A stretch of 64,000 nt of DNA, from the NCBI GenBank assembly GCA_015350385.1, contig WNKI01000005.1, forward strand, positions 1,350,784 through 1,414,783. The letters run 5' to 3'. A model generated the notes under the pieces. It was given only the letters and a program-made list of their open reading frames with translations. It searched no databases and was not told the origin of the DNA. How positions within the stretch are numbered: position 1 is the first letter of the stretch; each line of letters starts with the position of its first letter. The position numbers and the translations under genes are program-made. Below are positions 1 to 10,540 of the stretch, piece by piece. Origin of the DNA: Aculops lycopersici (taxonomy: Eukaryota; Arthropoda; Arachnida; Trombidiformes; Eriophyidae).

Positions 1-847
1 GTTCATAATAATTTGACACACGCGAAATGAGACAGAAATTTCCAGGTCCTAGTTGTCTCAAGTGGTTACTCGAATTGTAACTCTTTGCCTTCTTCAGTCG
101 CTCTACGCGGCCCAACTTCCGTTAGTGGACCAGCGGAATTTAGATCAAACAAACTCCACGATGGCCTTTTTCCATCTTCGCCCTTCAATGGAAATTCGAG
201 CCTACCGTTGGTTCGAGCGTGCTTTTGGTCCCCATAGCGACATCGATTTTAATGACTCGATATCGCCGATCGGTGGTTCAGTTGAGTTTAGTATGCATAC
301 CATTTCACCTGAACCATTGAAAGATTCGTGCTTGTGTGATGACGAGTTTGTGTGGTTGCTCGTTGGCTCGCCTGAAGCTTGAGTTCGAAAGTTTGATAAG
401 TATCTTTTTACGTGGTCATGTACTGTTTGTTTTGTACACCCACTTTCCCTCTCTATCCTCTATCCTCTGCACTCAAATGCAATGACTCTCTGGTAAATTT
501 GGCAAAACTGATCACGATCTCCCTGGACGGCAGTGAAAAATTAGATCGCGAAGACTTTCTAGTTTCCGATTTGAACTGGCGGCAGCAGCAGTAGCAGCAG
601 AAGCCAGAAAAGCTTGTTATAGATTTCAATTAAGCGTTTCTGTATGACACAACATACAGACTATTCAATGTTCTCGTCCAACAATCCAGATATCCTACTG
701 CCAGTCCATATTTAGACACAAACTTTAGTAGCATCAATTCATATGCCTATAATAAGAATAAAGTTTTGTGAAACTTTATTGAATTTATTGCCGCAGTCAG
801 AGTGGTTGCGCTTATGAGGCAAGAGGAGACACAGAGTGAAGTAGCTA
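1..847. other. Upstream segment, no identifiable gene
   Basis: No confident gene is visible. A stop-free plus-strand frame at 53-382 (110 codons, opening with TTG, not ATG) could be a terminal exon: a possible acceptor, TTTCCAG, lies just before it at about 39-45. I recognise no domain in it. A shorter frame at 412-594 is also unrecognised. At 757-780 there is a perfect hairpin with 10-bp arms (AATAAAGTTT) and a TGTG loop; it contains an AATAAA poly(A) signal, so the 3' end of an upstream plus-strand gene is plausible. Nothing here resembles the zinc finger, PDZ or C2A parts expected for the following RIM gene. Confidence 0.4.
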
Positions 848-3800
848 ATGTTTGTCCAGCCACAATTCAAGCGCCATCATCTCAATTCATATAATAACTT
901 GAATCAACATAAGCGCAACCAACAGCAACTGCCACCACCACCACCAGCAACAGCCGCCAGTATCTACGATTCCTCGGCCAGTTTTGGTTCTAATTCGAGT
1001 AACGGTGTGTCGTTTGCCGGCGTAGGTGGCGACTCCGCGGCCAACAAACTCTTGGCTCGCAGGCAGAACTTGATTAGCGTGGCGAGCAGTCAAACAGGTA
1101 GAAGGTCATCGCACGTGCCGACCATCAACTCTGAAGCAGTGAGTTTGAGTAAAGAGAAGCGCGTTAAGCAGGTAAGCACGAGAACCGGAAGTAATGAAAA
1201 TTATGAAACTAAAGATGACGAGAGAGCAAGAAACAAGACAAGGAGGCAAGCGAGTGGCGGTGACGAGAAACAAGAAGTTGAGATTGCATTGGGCCAGCTA
1301 GGATTGAGACGAAGGAGGTCAAAAATTTCAGATTCTCAAACTCAATTGATTGATATCAGTGGTGATTCGAAATTTAAAAAGTGTTACACGTTACAAGATA
1401 TCAACCAAAATTATAATTGTGATCTTGTCGAGCTAACAAATGAACAACCAACAACCAAATACTTTATTGAACAACAGCAATCTGTATTTTGTGATGTTTG
1501 TCAATCAACTAAACCAATAGTATCCATGAAATCATCTTCAACAATTATAGAGAGTAACTCAGAACATATACCAGAATTGGTGAACAACGGAACAAATACA
1601 ACAACAACCACCACCACCACTGAGGTAGATTTAGCATCGATACCTGGAAACAAGAGCAATGGCATAGGTGTTGAGTCGGATGAGCACCTTAAAAAGGCGA
1701 CGAGTGCTGATGTTACTACGCAGCAAAACAAACAGGGAATTTATAATAGGAGGGTTGCATCGTTTTCCGGATACTCGAGGAAGAACTTGGAATTTCTATC
1801 GTCGTTTTGTCTGAGCTTCATTTTGTATCAATTAGAGACATGGAAACAATTGGTCGAGGATACAAGATTACCAACAACACAAACGACATTAGCACTTCAA
1901 CAAAAACCGAGTCAAAACTTGAAATCCCCGACGAGGAACATGGTTACTTTGCATGATTCAATGCCGCTGCTGCCGGATGAACTGGATTATGACAGATTTT
2001 CTGGCAGATCGCAAGTTGATCAATTGACTAGTCAACTAAACGCTAAAATGATTTTAAATGATAATCACCACCCCATGTCGTCTCAATCAATTTCAGGCCC
2101 GCCTCCGAGCGTGCATTCGACAAATGGATACCATCCGACTGCCACCTGTGATTGTGGCGGACACTGTCGACCACCTGTGGACTCCGGATACGCGACTATG
2201 CATCTCCCGCTACAGCAGTTGCATGGTCGTCAGCGTATAAATCGCGTGGTAACTTCGCCAATTATAGATACTTCAGGTAAGATACTCGATCTCCATCAAC
2301 AATTGCAGACCAGGTATAGTCATCAGGAATATGCTGAGGGTCATCACTGTCAAGAGTCCATTTCAAAGGGCCTCAGCGGTAGTCAGGCAAACTATCAACT
2401 TGACCACCAGCACGACTACCACTACCAGTCATACTTGAGCGGCGGGCAGCTCATGAAATCACCACCGCCACCAGTTATCAATCAAATATACCAACATAAC
2501 CACCACAATCACCAGCTAGAGTATATAAGGGCACCAATAGGTCAAACAAATTCAAGTCCCGCTACCGTTAGTCTAGCTCGTCACTTTCAACCACCTAGCT
2601 CGTCGATTTTGACAACTATGACCAATAGAGGTCATAGTATCGCAAATTTTTCATTGCGAGGCGATACACCGTTGAGCACGAAAAGTACTAACTACAATTC
2701 AAGTAGCAGTTTAGATTACGAGCTCGACCACCCGCAGCAAACTCACTCTTTAAACGCAATGTCAACCCAACCACCTGCTAGAATCCCGACACCTCAACGC
2801 ACGCCTAGCTTGCGTCAGCAAAGCCAACAGTACCCACAATCCTCGTTGTCGGTGGACTTCGACTACCGGCGTCCTAATCATCATCACCAACATTATCACA
2901 ATCATCATCATAATGCCTATGCTTTCCATCGTCAGCATAAGAGCCAAATGCGAGATGATTACCTGGCCTACGATCATCTGCATGCTAATTATAAGCAACA
3001 AATTGCGACAGCTTCGATGCGAGACAATCCTCGAAGCAACGATACAAATTTACAAGATGTTCAAGACACAAACTCTCACAGTCGCTATGGATCAAAACTA
3101 CCAAAGCTTAGATCCCAACCTCAAGACAAAAACCATTCACATGCGGTTACAATGGGAAGTGATAGTGAGTTATACTCAATCAATCGACTAAAGTTACAGT
3201 CGGGACAGGATAGATTGCACTATGTTCACATGCCAAACGGGAGTCTATATCATAATAATCACTACAATAAGGCTAGAGGAACCTCGTCTCGGTCATCGGC
3301 TTGCAGCACACCATTTCAGAAGCAACTGAATGAGCAGAATATCAATGCAAACTCTGCGACTTCAACTCCGAATTCGAATGGACAGACCTCGAGTGTCTTG
3401 CAACAGTCCAAGAGTGTAGACTTAGCATCATCCTCGTCGACGCCGAGCAGCCAATTTGGAAACATTACACAAACATCTAAGAAATACCCCTCATCAATTG
3501 CACGGGTCAGTTTGGCGGGCGCAAAGAAACGACTAGGGTTCAAGCAAAAGGGTGGACTAAACTCTTTAAGTATACATCGAAGCGAGGAAGTGTTACCAGC
3601 TGAGCTGATTCGACAACGATTCCATCGTTTTATTGCGGTGACAACAGGTGGTGGTGGAGTTGGTGGTGACAGCAGCGGAAGTCTCACCGGCATGGAATCT
3701 AACCAAGAATTTAGAAACTCCTATCTGGACAATAACTCTCCATTCGCCTTTGGCAAAGACCCGAGGAATTGCTTCGTCGAAGGTCTTGGTGTGGGTCAGA

Positions 3801-4324
3801 TAGCGTCGCGTCAAGCGCTAGTTTCGCCCTATCTAGGTGATATACAACTCAGTTTAAGCGACCGTCGAGGGATGTTCGAGGTGGAGGTCATTAGGGCTCG
3901 CCGATTGCAGCATAAGCCAGACGCAAAGCGGCTACCGTCCCCATACGTCAAAGTCTACTTAATGAGAGAGAAGAAGTGTTTGGCCAAGTTTAAGACAGAG
4001 CAGGCAAAGGAAACCCTTGAGCCTCTCTATCAACAGCAGTTCATCTTTAGGGAATTCGACTACAAAGATTGCGTGCTTCAGGTGATTGTGTGGGGAGATT
4101 ATGGAAAGCGTGACAAGAAGGTTCTTATGGGTATAGTTCAAGTTCACTTGAATGACGTCAATATCAAGAACACTGTAATAGGGTGGTATCGTTTATTCAA
4201 TGCCCCTGCAATGGCAAGTTGCGTAATGTCCTCGTCAAAGATGCTGCGTCAAACAATATCGGCCACAACTCTGGGGCAGGAGGTCATTGTGGAGCAATCG
4301 TCATTTGAATCACAAACAAGTTGA
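848..4324 (+). CDS. Rim: RIM (Rab3-interacting, presynaptic active zone) C-terminal region with C2B domain
   Basis: An uninterrupted 1158-codon frame. The last ~170 residues are a C2 domain closely matching RIM C2B: it opens GDIQLSLSDRRGMFEVEVIR and contains PYVKVYLMREKKCLAKFKT, LEPLYQQQF, LQVIVWGDYGKRDKKVLMG and VIGWYRLF. Just upstream is the RIM linker type FVEGLGVGQIASRQALVSP. RIM scaffolds Rab3, Munc13 and calcium channels at presynaptic release sites; its C2B lacks calcium ligands and binds membranes. The preceding ~950 residues are low complexity (Gln, Ser, His and Asn runs), as expected for the RIM linker. The N-terminal zinc finger, PDZ and C2A domains are absent, so this is probably the large 3' exon of a longer gene. 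An in-frame TAG sits at 842-844, so either the ATG at 848 is an internal start or translation enters by splicing. Identity is firm; the 5' boundary is not. Confidence 0.85.
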   Translation: MFVQPQFKRHHLNSYNNLNQHKRNQQQLPPPPPATAASIYDSSASFGSNSSNGVSFAGVGGDSAANKLLARRQNLISVASSQTGRRSSHVPTINSEAVSLSKEKRVKQVSTRTGSNENYETKDDERARNKTRRQASGGDEKQEVEIALGQLGLRRRRSKISDSQTQLIDISGDSKFKKCYTLQDINQNYNCDLVELTNEQPTTKYFIEQQQSVFCDVCQSTKPIVSMKSSSTIIESNSEHIPELVNNGTNTTTTTTTTEVDLASIPGNKSNGIGVESDEHLKKATSADVTTQQNKQGIYNRRVASFSGYSRKNLEFLSSFCLSFILYQLETWKQLVEDTRLPTTQTTLALQQKPSQNLKSPTRNMVTLHDSMPLLPDELDYDRFSGRSQVDQLTSQLNAKMILNDNHHPMSSQSISGPPPSVHSTNGYHPTATCDCGGHCRPPVDSGYATMHLPLQQLHGRQRINRVVTSPIIDTSGKILDLHQQLQTRYSHQEYAEGHHCQESISKGLSGSQANYQLDHQHDYHYQSYLSGGQLMKSPPPPVINQIYQHNHHNHQLEYIRAPIGQTNSSPATVSLARHFQPPSSSILTTMTNRGHSIANFSLRGDTPLSTKSTNYNSSSSLDYELDHPQQTHSLNAMSTQPPARIPTPQRTPSLRQQSQQYPQSSLSVDFDYRRPNHHHQHYHNHHHNAYAFHRQHKSQMRDDYLAYDHLHANYKQQIATASMRDNPRSNDTNLQDVQDTNSHSRYGSKLPKLRSQPQDKNHSHAVTMGSDSELYSINRLKLQSGQDRLHYVHMPNGSLYHNNHYNKARGTSSRSSACSTPFQKQLNEQNINANSATSTPNSNGQTSSVLQQSKSVDLASSSSTPSSQFGNITQTSKKYPSSIARVSLAGAKKRLGFKQKGGLNSLSIHRSEEVLPAELIRQRFHRFIAVTTGGGGVGGDSSGSLTGMESNQEFRNSYLDNNSPFAFGKDPRNCFVEGLGVGQIASRQALVSPYLGDIQLSLSDRRGMFEVEVIRARRLQHKPDAKRLPSPYVKVYLMREKKCLAKFKTEQAKETLEPLYQQQFIFREFDYKDCVLQVIVWGDYGKRDKKVLMGIVQVHLNDVNIKNTVIGWYRLFNAPAMASCVMSSSKMLRQTISATTLGQEVIVEQSSFESQTS

Positions 4325-4695
4325 TCTATAAAATTAAAATCTATTAAGTCGGATCTGTATATCAGACCAACTTTTAATTGATGAAAGTTGGTTACTCAAT
4401 TGATTTGATCGGGCAGGTTTATTGTTTATACTCTTTGGAATTGATGGAAGGCAAACTTGTGTGCGCTGATTAATGCAAATCTATCTTCTTAATCTTGATT
4501 GCATGTCATGGGGATATCAGTTCGATCCTATTATTGTCATATAATTGATCAAACTTATAATAATCATTATGAGTATTGCAGCTTGATTTACTTTAAGTTT
4601 CTCATTGCATCTTGGTGGTAGTTGTGTTGGTGGAAAAATTGTTGAATTTTCAGAAGATATTGCGGCTCATCAGATGACGATGAGCTTATCGGATA
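4325..4695. other. Tail-to-tail intergenic region (Rim 3' UTR)
   Basis: AT-rich DNA between the Rim stop codon and the stop of the minus-strand membrane protein. It holds an ATTAAA near 4333 and a perfect 9-bp hairpin (ACCAACTTT at 4366-4374 with its complement at 4384-4392), plausibly in the Rim 3' UTR. No ORF here looks real. Confidence 0.5.
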
Positions 4696-5475
4696 TTATA
4701 TATCAGATTCTCTCTCTTGCCAAGTTGATTGAGAATGTTGGACGTTATCATCTAAATCCCTTATTTGCACTATATGAACTTCAGGCTGATTGCTACCAAA
4801 ATTGTCTTGCCCATAATCATCGATGCCAGCACCTCGGGCCGCAGCTGCGTAGACCAAGCCAGATTGGTTTACGGTTGCCTGTATCTCATCGGAGTTGTTG
4901 TCGTCACTTAAATCTGGGAATGAGTTGTTGTCATTATCATCGGATCTATTATTAAAATCATCCTCTTCGTCCTCTCTAGATTCGTCTTTTCTTTTTGTCT
5001 CATTGGCTTCGGCTTTGGCCATTCTAGCCAACGCTTTTCTTGCAATCCTATTACTTATCTTCTTGACACCAGACGAACTTGGTCCTTGTACCTGAGCTTG
5101 TTGTTGCTGTTCCTTTAATTGATACGGTGTTATAACAGGTGCTCTATTTCGAGTTCGTCGAGATTGGCGCCTAATGGAACTACGAGTTCGCATTGTGGCC
5201 GTAGTGGCCATACTAACTTGATCCGCTGGCGTACTTGAGGCTATATTTGGAGATCCAGTTTCCAATTCCTTCGACTTATCATTCTTGGAATTGAGGTAGT
5301 TCATGAATAATTTTATAACCAGGCATATAAATGCAAATAATGTTACAAAAACCATCATCGCCGGAATGATCCATGGCGCCGAGGGAGTTACCCGTTTGGG
5401 ACTTCTTGTAAGCTTATCCCAAGTGATCGCAAGGGCTCTCGCCTCGGCCAATCGCTCTTGATCTGTCATGTACAT
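4696..5475 (-). CDS. Uncharacterised single-pass membrane protein, acidic C-terminal tail
   Basis: A 259-codon frame starting at ATG (5475); a second Met lies two codons later. After a short charged N-terminus there is one strong hydrophobic helix at about residues 35-57 (WIIPAMMVFVTLFAFICLVI), followed by a long polar region: an Arg-rich patch (RTRSSIRRQSRRTRNR), a Gln run, a basic helical stretch around 140-165 (NRIARKALARMAKAEANETK), and an Asp/Asn/Ser-rich acidic segment. No signal peptide is evident, so a signal-anchor topology is likely, but its direction is not clear. I do not recognise a family. It lies head to head with the C2HC protein about 0.4 kb away. That it is a real gene is supported by its length, its ATG and its coherent composition. 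Confidence 0.6.
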   Translation of the reverse strand: MYMTDQERLAEARALAITWDKLTRSPKRVTPSAPWIIPAMMVFVTLFAFICLVIKLFMNYLNSKNDKSKELETGSPNIASSTPADQVSMATTATMRTRSSIRRQSRRTRNRAPVITPYQLKEQQQQAQVQGPSSSGVKKISNRIARKALARMAKAEANETKRKDESREDEEDDFNNRSDDNDNNSFPDLSDDNNSDEIQATVNQSGLVYAAAARGAGIDDYGQDNFGSNQPEVHIVQIRDLDDNVQHSQSTWQERESDI

Positions 5476-5888
5476 GTTACTGAATTTGATCGTTGCCAGT
5501 GGACGTTATGGAGATTAAAATATTGACATATTACCCGTTTATTAAGTGAGGATGGGAGATAATGAAAATGTTACAAGATCGAATGCTTGGCTTTGTTGAC
5601 TCGAGAAGTATTTACATTCTGGCTTGCCAAAGCTTAGGCCACGCTGTGTGCCTGAAAAAACTTGCCTCAATTTACAGGCTATGAGATAGAAAAGTGACCG
5701 TAACACAGGGATTCAATGGCAAGTTAAACCATTGCGGTAGACACAGTGAAGGCGGCGCGCAAACTTTTGCACAACATAAACACAGACACAAGACTTTCAT
5801 TGCATTGTTATGCCAATGCCTACAAGTGAGAAGAGAATTTCAGGTATTGATATCCGATCAATATCGATACAAAGCTTTCGCAATCAAA
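5476..5888. promoter_or_regulatory. Divergent spacer between membrane protein and C2HC gene
   Basis: About 410 bases between two divergently oriented starts, so it probably holds both promoters and 5' UTRs. The plus frame of the next gene stays open back to about 5694 but without an ATG before 5889. A TTTACAG at about 5671-5677 could be a 3' splice site for an upstream non-coding exon. No TATA box is obvious. Confidence 0.35.
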
Positions 5889-6596
5889 ATGGAACTCAGT
5901 GAAGAGGATAACAACGCTCTCCTTCAATCACTGAACAATCTGTTCCCGAAAGAATCAAACAATGAGGAGTATTCCGAGCAAATTATCATGGTTGAGGCGG
6001 ATGATCAGGTTCAGGAGGTTGTAGTGGAGGTTTCTGCACCAAGGAAGCCCAAGCAACCAAGAAAGCAGAAAATTGTTTTAAAACCAATAAACGACGACGA
6101 AATAGATCTCCAAATAATAGAAGAGACGCCTGAGACTGAGATCAAACTAAGACCAAGGCGAGAGTATCGAACTAAGAAGAGAATGGAAAGATTACCCATG
6201 AAATCGCCTTCAACTTGTCGCATGGAGGTAGATGAAACTCCAATGAATGGCACTCAGAAGCACAACAATCACGTTAATTCCAATTCAAATAATAGTATCC
6301 CCATAACCAAAGCCACCTCAAACAATACCAATCACCAAGCGAACGCGCTAAATGATAGTAACAATACCAACAATCATAACGAAAGTCTCGCATCAGACAT
6401 GGATGCAAGCATTAAGATTGAATCAACGCCCGACCAAACGACTCCCAACTCGGACACTTCGACAAGAAGGCGAACGAGATTGAGTAATACCTACCGGGTG
6501 GCTACAGGAAAGAACTATGTTTGTCATAATTGTGACTTTTCAACCGATAGAATTAGTAATATCATCAGTCACCTGAAAGGATCTTGTCCACCTTAG
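5889..6596 (+). CDS. Acidic/Asn-rich protein with one C2HC zinc finger
   Basis: 236 codons from the ATG at 5889, chosen over earlier non-ATG codons because its context (CAAAATGG) is good and the upstream frame reads like UTR. The N-terminus is acidic. The middle has Lys/Arg clusters that look like nuclear localisation signals (PRKPKQPRKQK and RPRREYRTKKR), then a long Asn/Ser/Thr-rich spacer. The C-terminus carries a single finger, C-x2-C-x12-H-x4-C, inside YVCHNCDFSTDRISNIISHL, resembling one-finger endings of BED/C2H2-like chromatin proteins. Function is unknown; a nuclear DNA- or RNA-binding role is inference. An AATAAA lies about 35 bases after the stop. Confidence 0.6.
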   Translation: MELSEEDNNALLQSLNNLFPKESNNEEYSEQIIMVEADDQVQEVVVEVSAPRKPKQPRKQKIVLKPINDDEIDLQIIEETPETEIKLRPRREYRTKKRMERLPMKSPSTCRMEVDETPMNGTQKHNNHVNSNSNNSIPITKATSNNTNHQANALNDSNNTNNHNESLASDMDASIKIESTPDQTTPNSDTSTRRRTRLSNTYRVATGKNYVCHNCDFSTDRISNIISHLKGSCPP

Positions 6597-7240
6597 GGCT
6601 TCTCTTTCCAATTGAAAGCAGCAGCTTTGGCAAATAAATAGAATGCATGCATGCCGCCGCTCGTTCTCCCATGTGATCCGAAGAGTCGCACGAGGGTGGA
6701 CCGAGTCGGCCCACTTGGCTGGAACAGCCCGCGCCTTAAGGATTCTGCGCTACCCGACCGACTGACCGAACCGCTTGCGAGAAGCTACAAACAAGTAAAC
6801 GCCAAATGTTGTGTGCATGTATTATTGAATGTAAAAACAGAGCGGGATCAAGTATAGTGAGTTTGAGAAAAATCACAATAAATAACTTCATCCAACTCAC
6901 CTTACAAATATATTTGATATCTTCCATTTAAGGCAGCGTCTGTTGGTCCGATCTATTTAAATTGTAAACGTTTTTCTCTGATCAATTCAGACTTTCGGTT
7001 AATTAACCTTATCAAAAATTAAATACTAAAGCTAAACTTGTAATATCATCTTACGGATTTCAAGTATGCCGTCAATGCAATATTAGAAATCTGGATGCTA
7101 ATTTATCCGTCAAGCTGATGTTTATTGGAAACCAGTAGCGCGAGAGGGGCATAACTCAAATAACTAGCGCAATTATATCAATATCCTATCACACAGTCAA
7201 TCAAAATAGTCTTAGATAGCTCACGTTTTCTCTATTGTAA
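6597..7240. other. Intergenic region upstream of SRPK
   Basis: Contains the AATAAA poly(A) signal near 6631 of the preceding gene, then unremarkable AT-rich sequence that presumably includes the SRPK promoter and 5' UTR. Short frames at 6651-6857 and 6736-6927 show no protein-like features. Confidence 0.45.
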
Positions 7241-8819
7241 ATGTCCGAGTTTGAGGAACAGGAGGCTCCCTCAGATTATACAAAAGGAGGCTATCATCCT
7301 GTGAGAATCTCCGAAATTCTCAATGGACGGTATTACATGATACGCAAACTGGGCTGGGGTCACTTTTCGACAGTATGGCTGAGCTGGGATTTGCATGTTA
7401 AACGGTTTGTTGCTCTCAAGGTTGTCAAGAGCGCTCTTAATTTTACTCAGACTGCATTGGATGAGATCAGACTGCTCAAATGTGTCCGTGATGGTGCGCC
7501 TGACGATCCGTACCACGATCGTGTAATCCAACTACTCGATGACTTCAAGGTGATGGGGCCAAACGGTAGACGTAAGTATGATATAAGTGCGGACGAATGG
7601 CCAAGATATCGACATTTTTAGCTCCACAGTATCACTAACAAAAGCTTATTCTTCCACCCTTCATGCAATAGATATCTGTCTCGTCTTCGAGGTATTAGGT
7701 TGTAACCTTCTGAAGCTTATAATCAATTCAAATTATTACGGAATACCATTGATTAACGTTAAACGTATCATGCGACAAGTTCTGGAGGGTTTAGATTACC
7801 TCCATACCAAGTGCAAAATTATTCACACCGACATCAAGCCAGAAAATATCCTGGTCACTGTTAGCGAGGAGCAGGTCAAAAAATTAGCCTACGAAGCAAC
7901 TCAATGTATCAAACTCGGTTTAAAACTACCAAATTCTCTAGTGAGCAATGTACCCCAGCAAGGAAGACCTGCTGACATTAGCAAAAAGACATCGAGGAAC
8001 AAGAAGAAAAAATTGAAGGCTAGAGCGAGAAAAAACCGTAATCGACTCGAAGGCGACTTTGTTGAATACTTATCTCTAGATCCGTCGATGCCTGTGAACA
8101 CAGACGAAAACTCTTCGACTGCCACAGGTCTCTCATCTATCAATGACAACGAAAAACCAAATTCGGCCAGTAATGGTAACTTGAACGATTCTACTCATAG
8201 CTTAAGCCCTAAATCGAACGAAACAGATGGCAAGACAACCAACACGAGCAAGGGCGGCCTACAATGTGATCCATCTAAAGAAATTATGGAAGATATCCAA
8301 GTTAAGGTAGCCGATCTTGGTAATGCCTGCTGGCAGAATAACCATTTCTCTGATGCAATACAAACACGACATTATCGATGTTTGGAGGTGATTCTAGGTG
8401 CCGATTATGGCCCCTCTGCCGATATATGGAGCGCTGCTTGCATGGCATTCGAATTGGCGACGGGTGATTATTTATTTGAACCGCACGAAGGTGCGGATTA
8501 TAGCCGAGACGATGACCATTTGGCTCATATTATAGAGCTACTCGGACAGATTCCCCTGAACATAACTCAAACTGGCAAATATGCCAAAGATTTTTTCAAC
8601 AAAAAAGGCAACCTCAAGCACATCAGATCTCTGAAACCTTGGAACCTATACCAGGTTCTCACAGAAAAATACGAATGGACTAATGACGAAGCAACTAGTT
8701 TCCATGATTTTCTAGTCCCTATGCTGCATTATGATCCGGCACAACGCGCTACAGCTGCTGAGTGTCTCAAGCATCCTTGGTTGAGTGAGGTAATGGATGA
8801 GAAGCCAAAAGAGTGCTAG
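7241..8819 (+). CDS. Srpk: SR-protein kinase (SRPK), two exons
   Basis: Exon 1 is 7241-7571, the intron is 7572-7671 (100 bp, GTAAGT...GCAATAG) and exon 2 is 7672-8819, giving 492 aa. Splicing restores GPNGRHICLVFEVLG, the conserved SRPK stretch, across the junction. Landmarks are the glycine loop GWGHFSTVWLSWD, the catalytic Lys in VALKVVKSA, the SRPK-type catalytic loop HTDIKPEN (Thr replaces the usual Arg), DLGNACW in place of DFG, and the C-lobe ATGDYLFEPHEG, LKPWNLYQVL and RATAAECLKHPWL. A Lys/Ser/Asn-rich spacer splits the kinase domain between about residues 205 and 330, as in all SRPKs, where it controls cytoplasmic retention. The enzyme phosphorylates Arg-Ser repeats of splicing factors. 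Reading either half alone would give a truncated kinase. A 3' AATAAA lies at 8966. Confidence 0.93.
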
Positions 8820-9844
8820 TATTATTCGTCACCTAGCTAAGATACCAAAAAGACTAAAAAACAAAGACATACTAAGTGATTGTTGAATCGGTTATCTCGA
8901 CGTATCGCGTCAACAACCAACATCGCAAATCCACTCTACCATATGGCCCACAAAATAGGCTGGATAATAAATTCGGCCATCAATCAGCTACAGGTGTCTA
9001 GATGAGACTATCGCAATTGAAACTATGGATAATTAACAGCTTGTCTATCAAACTAATCCACTCCCATCTGCAGATGAACGTCTTGAATTCATCTAAATTC
9101 AATTTGTTTGCGGTCCTCTGATATTTGAGTGGTTGACCGAGAGTAACCTAATCTCACTGCAATGGTACTCCTCTTTACCTTTCTTTATTTTAAGTGAGGA
9201 ATCTCTCCTACAGCTATTCTCACTGCCGAATCAGATCCAATGACGATTTTCTCCTTCCGACCGAAAACCTTATTATTTCCAGCTGCAGAGATAAGAAATG
9301 GCGTGGAAAAGTTTGCAGTTTCCTTTTTGTTGTCCGAACTCATCAGCTTGCTTCCAACTGGTTTAAAGTCCAAAGCTGGAACGTCCAGCCAATCGGCCGG
9401 CGCGATGCTGGTGCCAGCCGATAATAAGCCAAAACGAAAGGTAGACTGAGTGACCAAAAGCAAAGCAACACGTGAGCAGTAAGTTTACCTGATGGGTTTG
9501 CCGCGAGTCTCGCGACGCAGTCCCAATTAGGTCGATGGATATAACAGGTGAGCCGCCCTCGCTTCTGCATTTCTATAATTACTCACTCTCAGCTCATTTC
9601 ATTTTCAACTCTTTACCAAAGATATTCTATGGCCCCTGACAAGTTTGCCCCTTTTGACGGCTCTTATCAAAGCAAATTTGGATTTTTCCTCTGGAAATGG
9701 AGTTTTGGTATTAGAGTTTTTGCTCTTTGGGTTGAGGACTTCACTTCGAGTTTGCATCTCGGGTGAGTGAAAGAGAGTATAAGATAGAGAGAGAGAGAGG
9801 GGGGGGGGAATTTTTCTTACCGGAAGTTAGTAATAGTTGAAAGA
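8820..9844. other. SRPK 3' UTR and spacer
   Basis: Includes the likely SRPK poly(A) signal AATAAA at 8966-8971. Overlapping stop-free frames occur on both strands at about 9190-9460. The minus one (ending at 9185) could be a terminal exon, but I found no coherent partner. An AG/G-rich run occurs at about 9787-9809. No gene is called. Confidence 0.4.
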
Positions 9845-10540
9845 ATGAGGTTTAGCTCGGGATTTGCGGTTTTAGCCGCCGCTTTAGCCACTGCCTTGGT
9901 GGTTCTCGATGGAGTCAGCACTCAGCCTGAGCCTAGAGCTCAAGAGTCAAGATATACAGCAAACAATCATAATCAGGAAAAGACGCAGCAACAAGATGCA
10001 TATTTCCAAACTAGAGGTCAAACCTACGATTTTAGTCGGGGTTCAGATGAAATTGATGAGGCTAGAATTCAACGGATGGAGCTATACAAGTCGCTCATCC
10101 AAACTTCCGCTAGATTTGCGTTGGCACAAACGGATCTATCTAATCATGTAGAGCTCGACTTGGCTATGGATGTAATGAGTGACATCGAGTACATGCTCTC
10201 GAGGCCGTCAACTTTGATTAAGCTGGTCAGGGCCATCTCCATGGCCATAACCGCCGTCATTGCCTCGATCTTCTTTTTCCCTGGAGCCTACGAGCAGCTA
10301 GAGTATGCATGGCATGATCCTAGCCACTTGTTAAATCTCGATAGATTCCTAAGCAACGGTATTTCCGGTCGAACTATGCTGAGTATCATTGGATCGCCAG
10401 ATGCTTTGTCCAAAATTGGACTACACGATAGTTCGTGTAGAGAGAGATCCCTGTGTCAAACAGGCGAGGTTTTACGTTGCACTTTCCCGGAGATTTTAAT
10501 TTGCGAGCTGCGAGTCTTCTGTCGTGACAACGTCAAATGA
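9845..10540 (+). CDS. Small secreted/membrane protein with paired Cys-x5-Cys motifs
   Basis: 231 codons from ATG at 9845. A clear signal peptide (FAVLAAALATALVVLDGVST) is followed by a polar Gln/Asn region, an amphipathic stretch, a hydrophobic helix at about residues 127-149 (LVRAISMAITAVIASIFFFP), and a C-terminus with two Cys-x5-Cys pairs, CRERSLC and CELRVFC. This layout (signal peptide, one hydrophobic segment, C-terminal CxxRxxC-like pair) is common in lineage-specific arthropod secreted proteins of unknown function. I cannot name a family. The larger gene at 14188 ends with the same paired signature, which may mean shared ancestry or a shared fold. No intron is needed to explain the frame. 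Confidence 0.65.
   Translation: MRFSSGFAVLAAALATALVVLDGVSTQPEPRAQESRYTANNHNQEKTQQQDAYFQTRGQTYDFSRGSDEIDEARIQRMELYKSLIQTSARFALAQTDLSNHVELDLAMDVMSDIEYMLSRPSTLIKLVRAISMAITAVIASIFFFPGAYEQLEYAWHDPSHLLNLDRFLSNGISGRTMLSIIGSPDALSKIGLHDSSCRERSLCQTGEVLRCTFPEILICELRVFCRDNVK

Noticed and set aside
2762..3693. Minus-strand ORFs under the Rim gene
   Set aside because: Antisense shadows of His/Gln/Ser-rich codons; the sense frame has a recognisable C2 domain.
7587..7671. Separate kinase ORF beginning at 7587
   Set aside because: The 5' part of that frame is intron sequence; splicing 7571 to 7672 gives the conserved SRPK junction.
9185..9463. Minus-strand frame of 92 codons, possibly a terminal exon
   Set aside because: The plus strand is also open over the same interval, there is no ATG, and no splice partner could be established.
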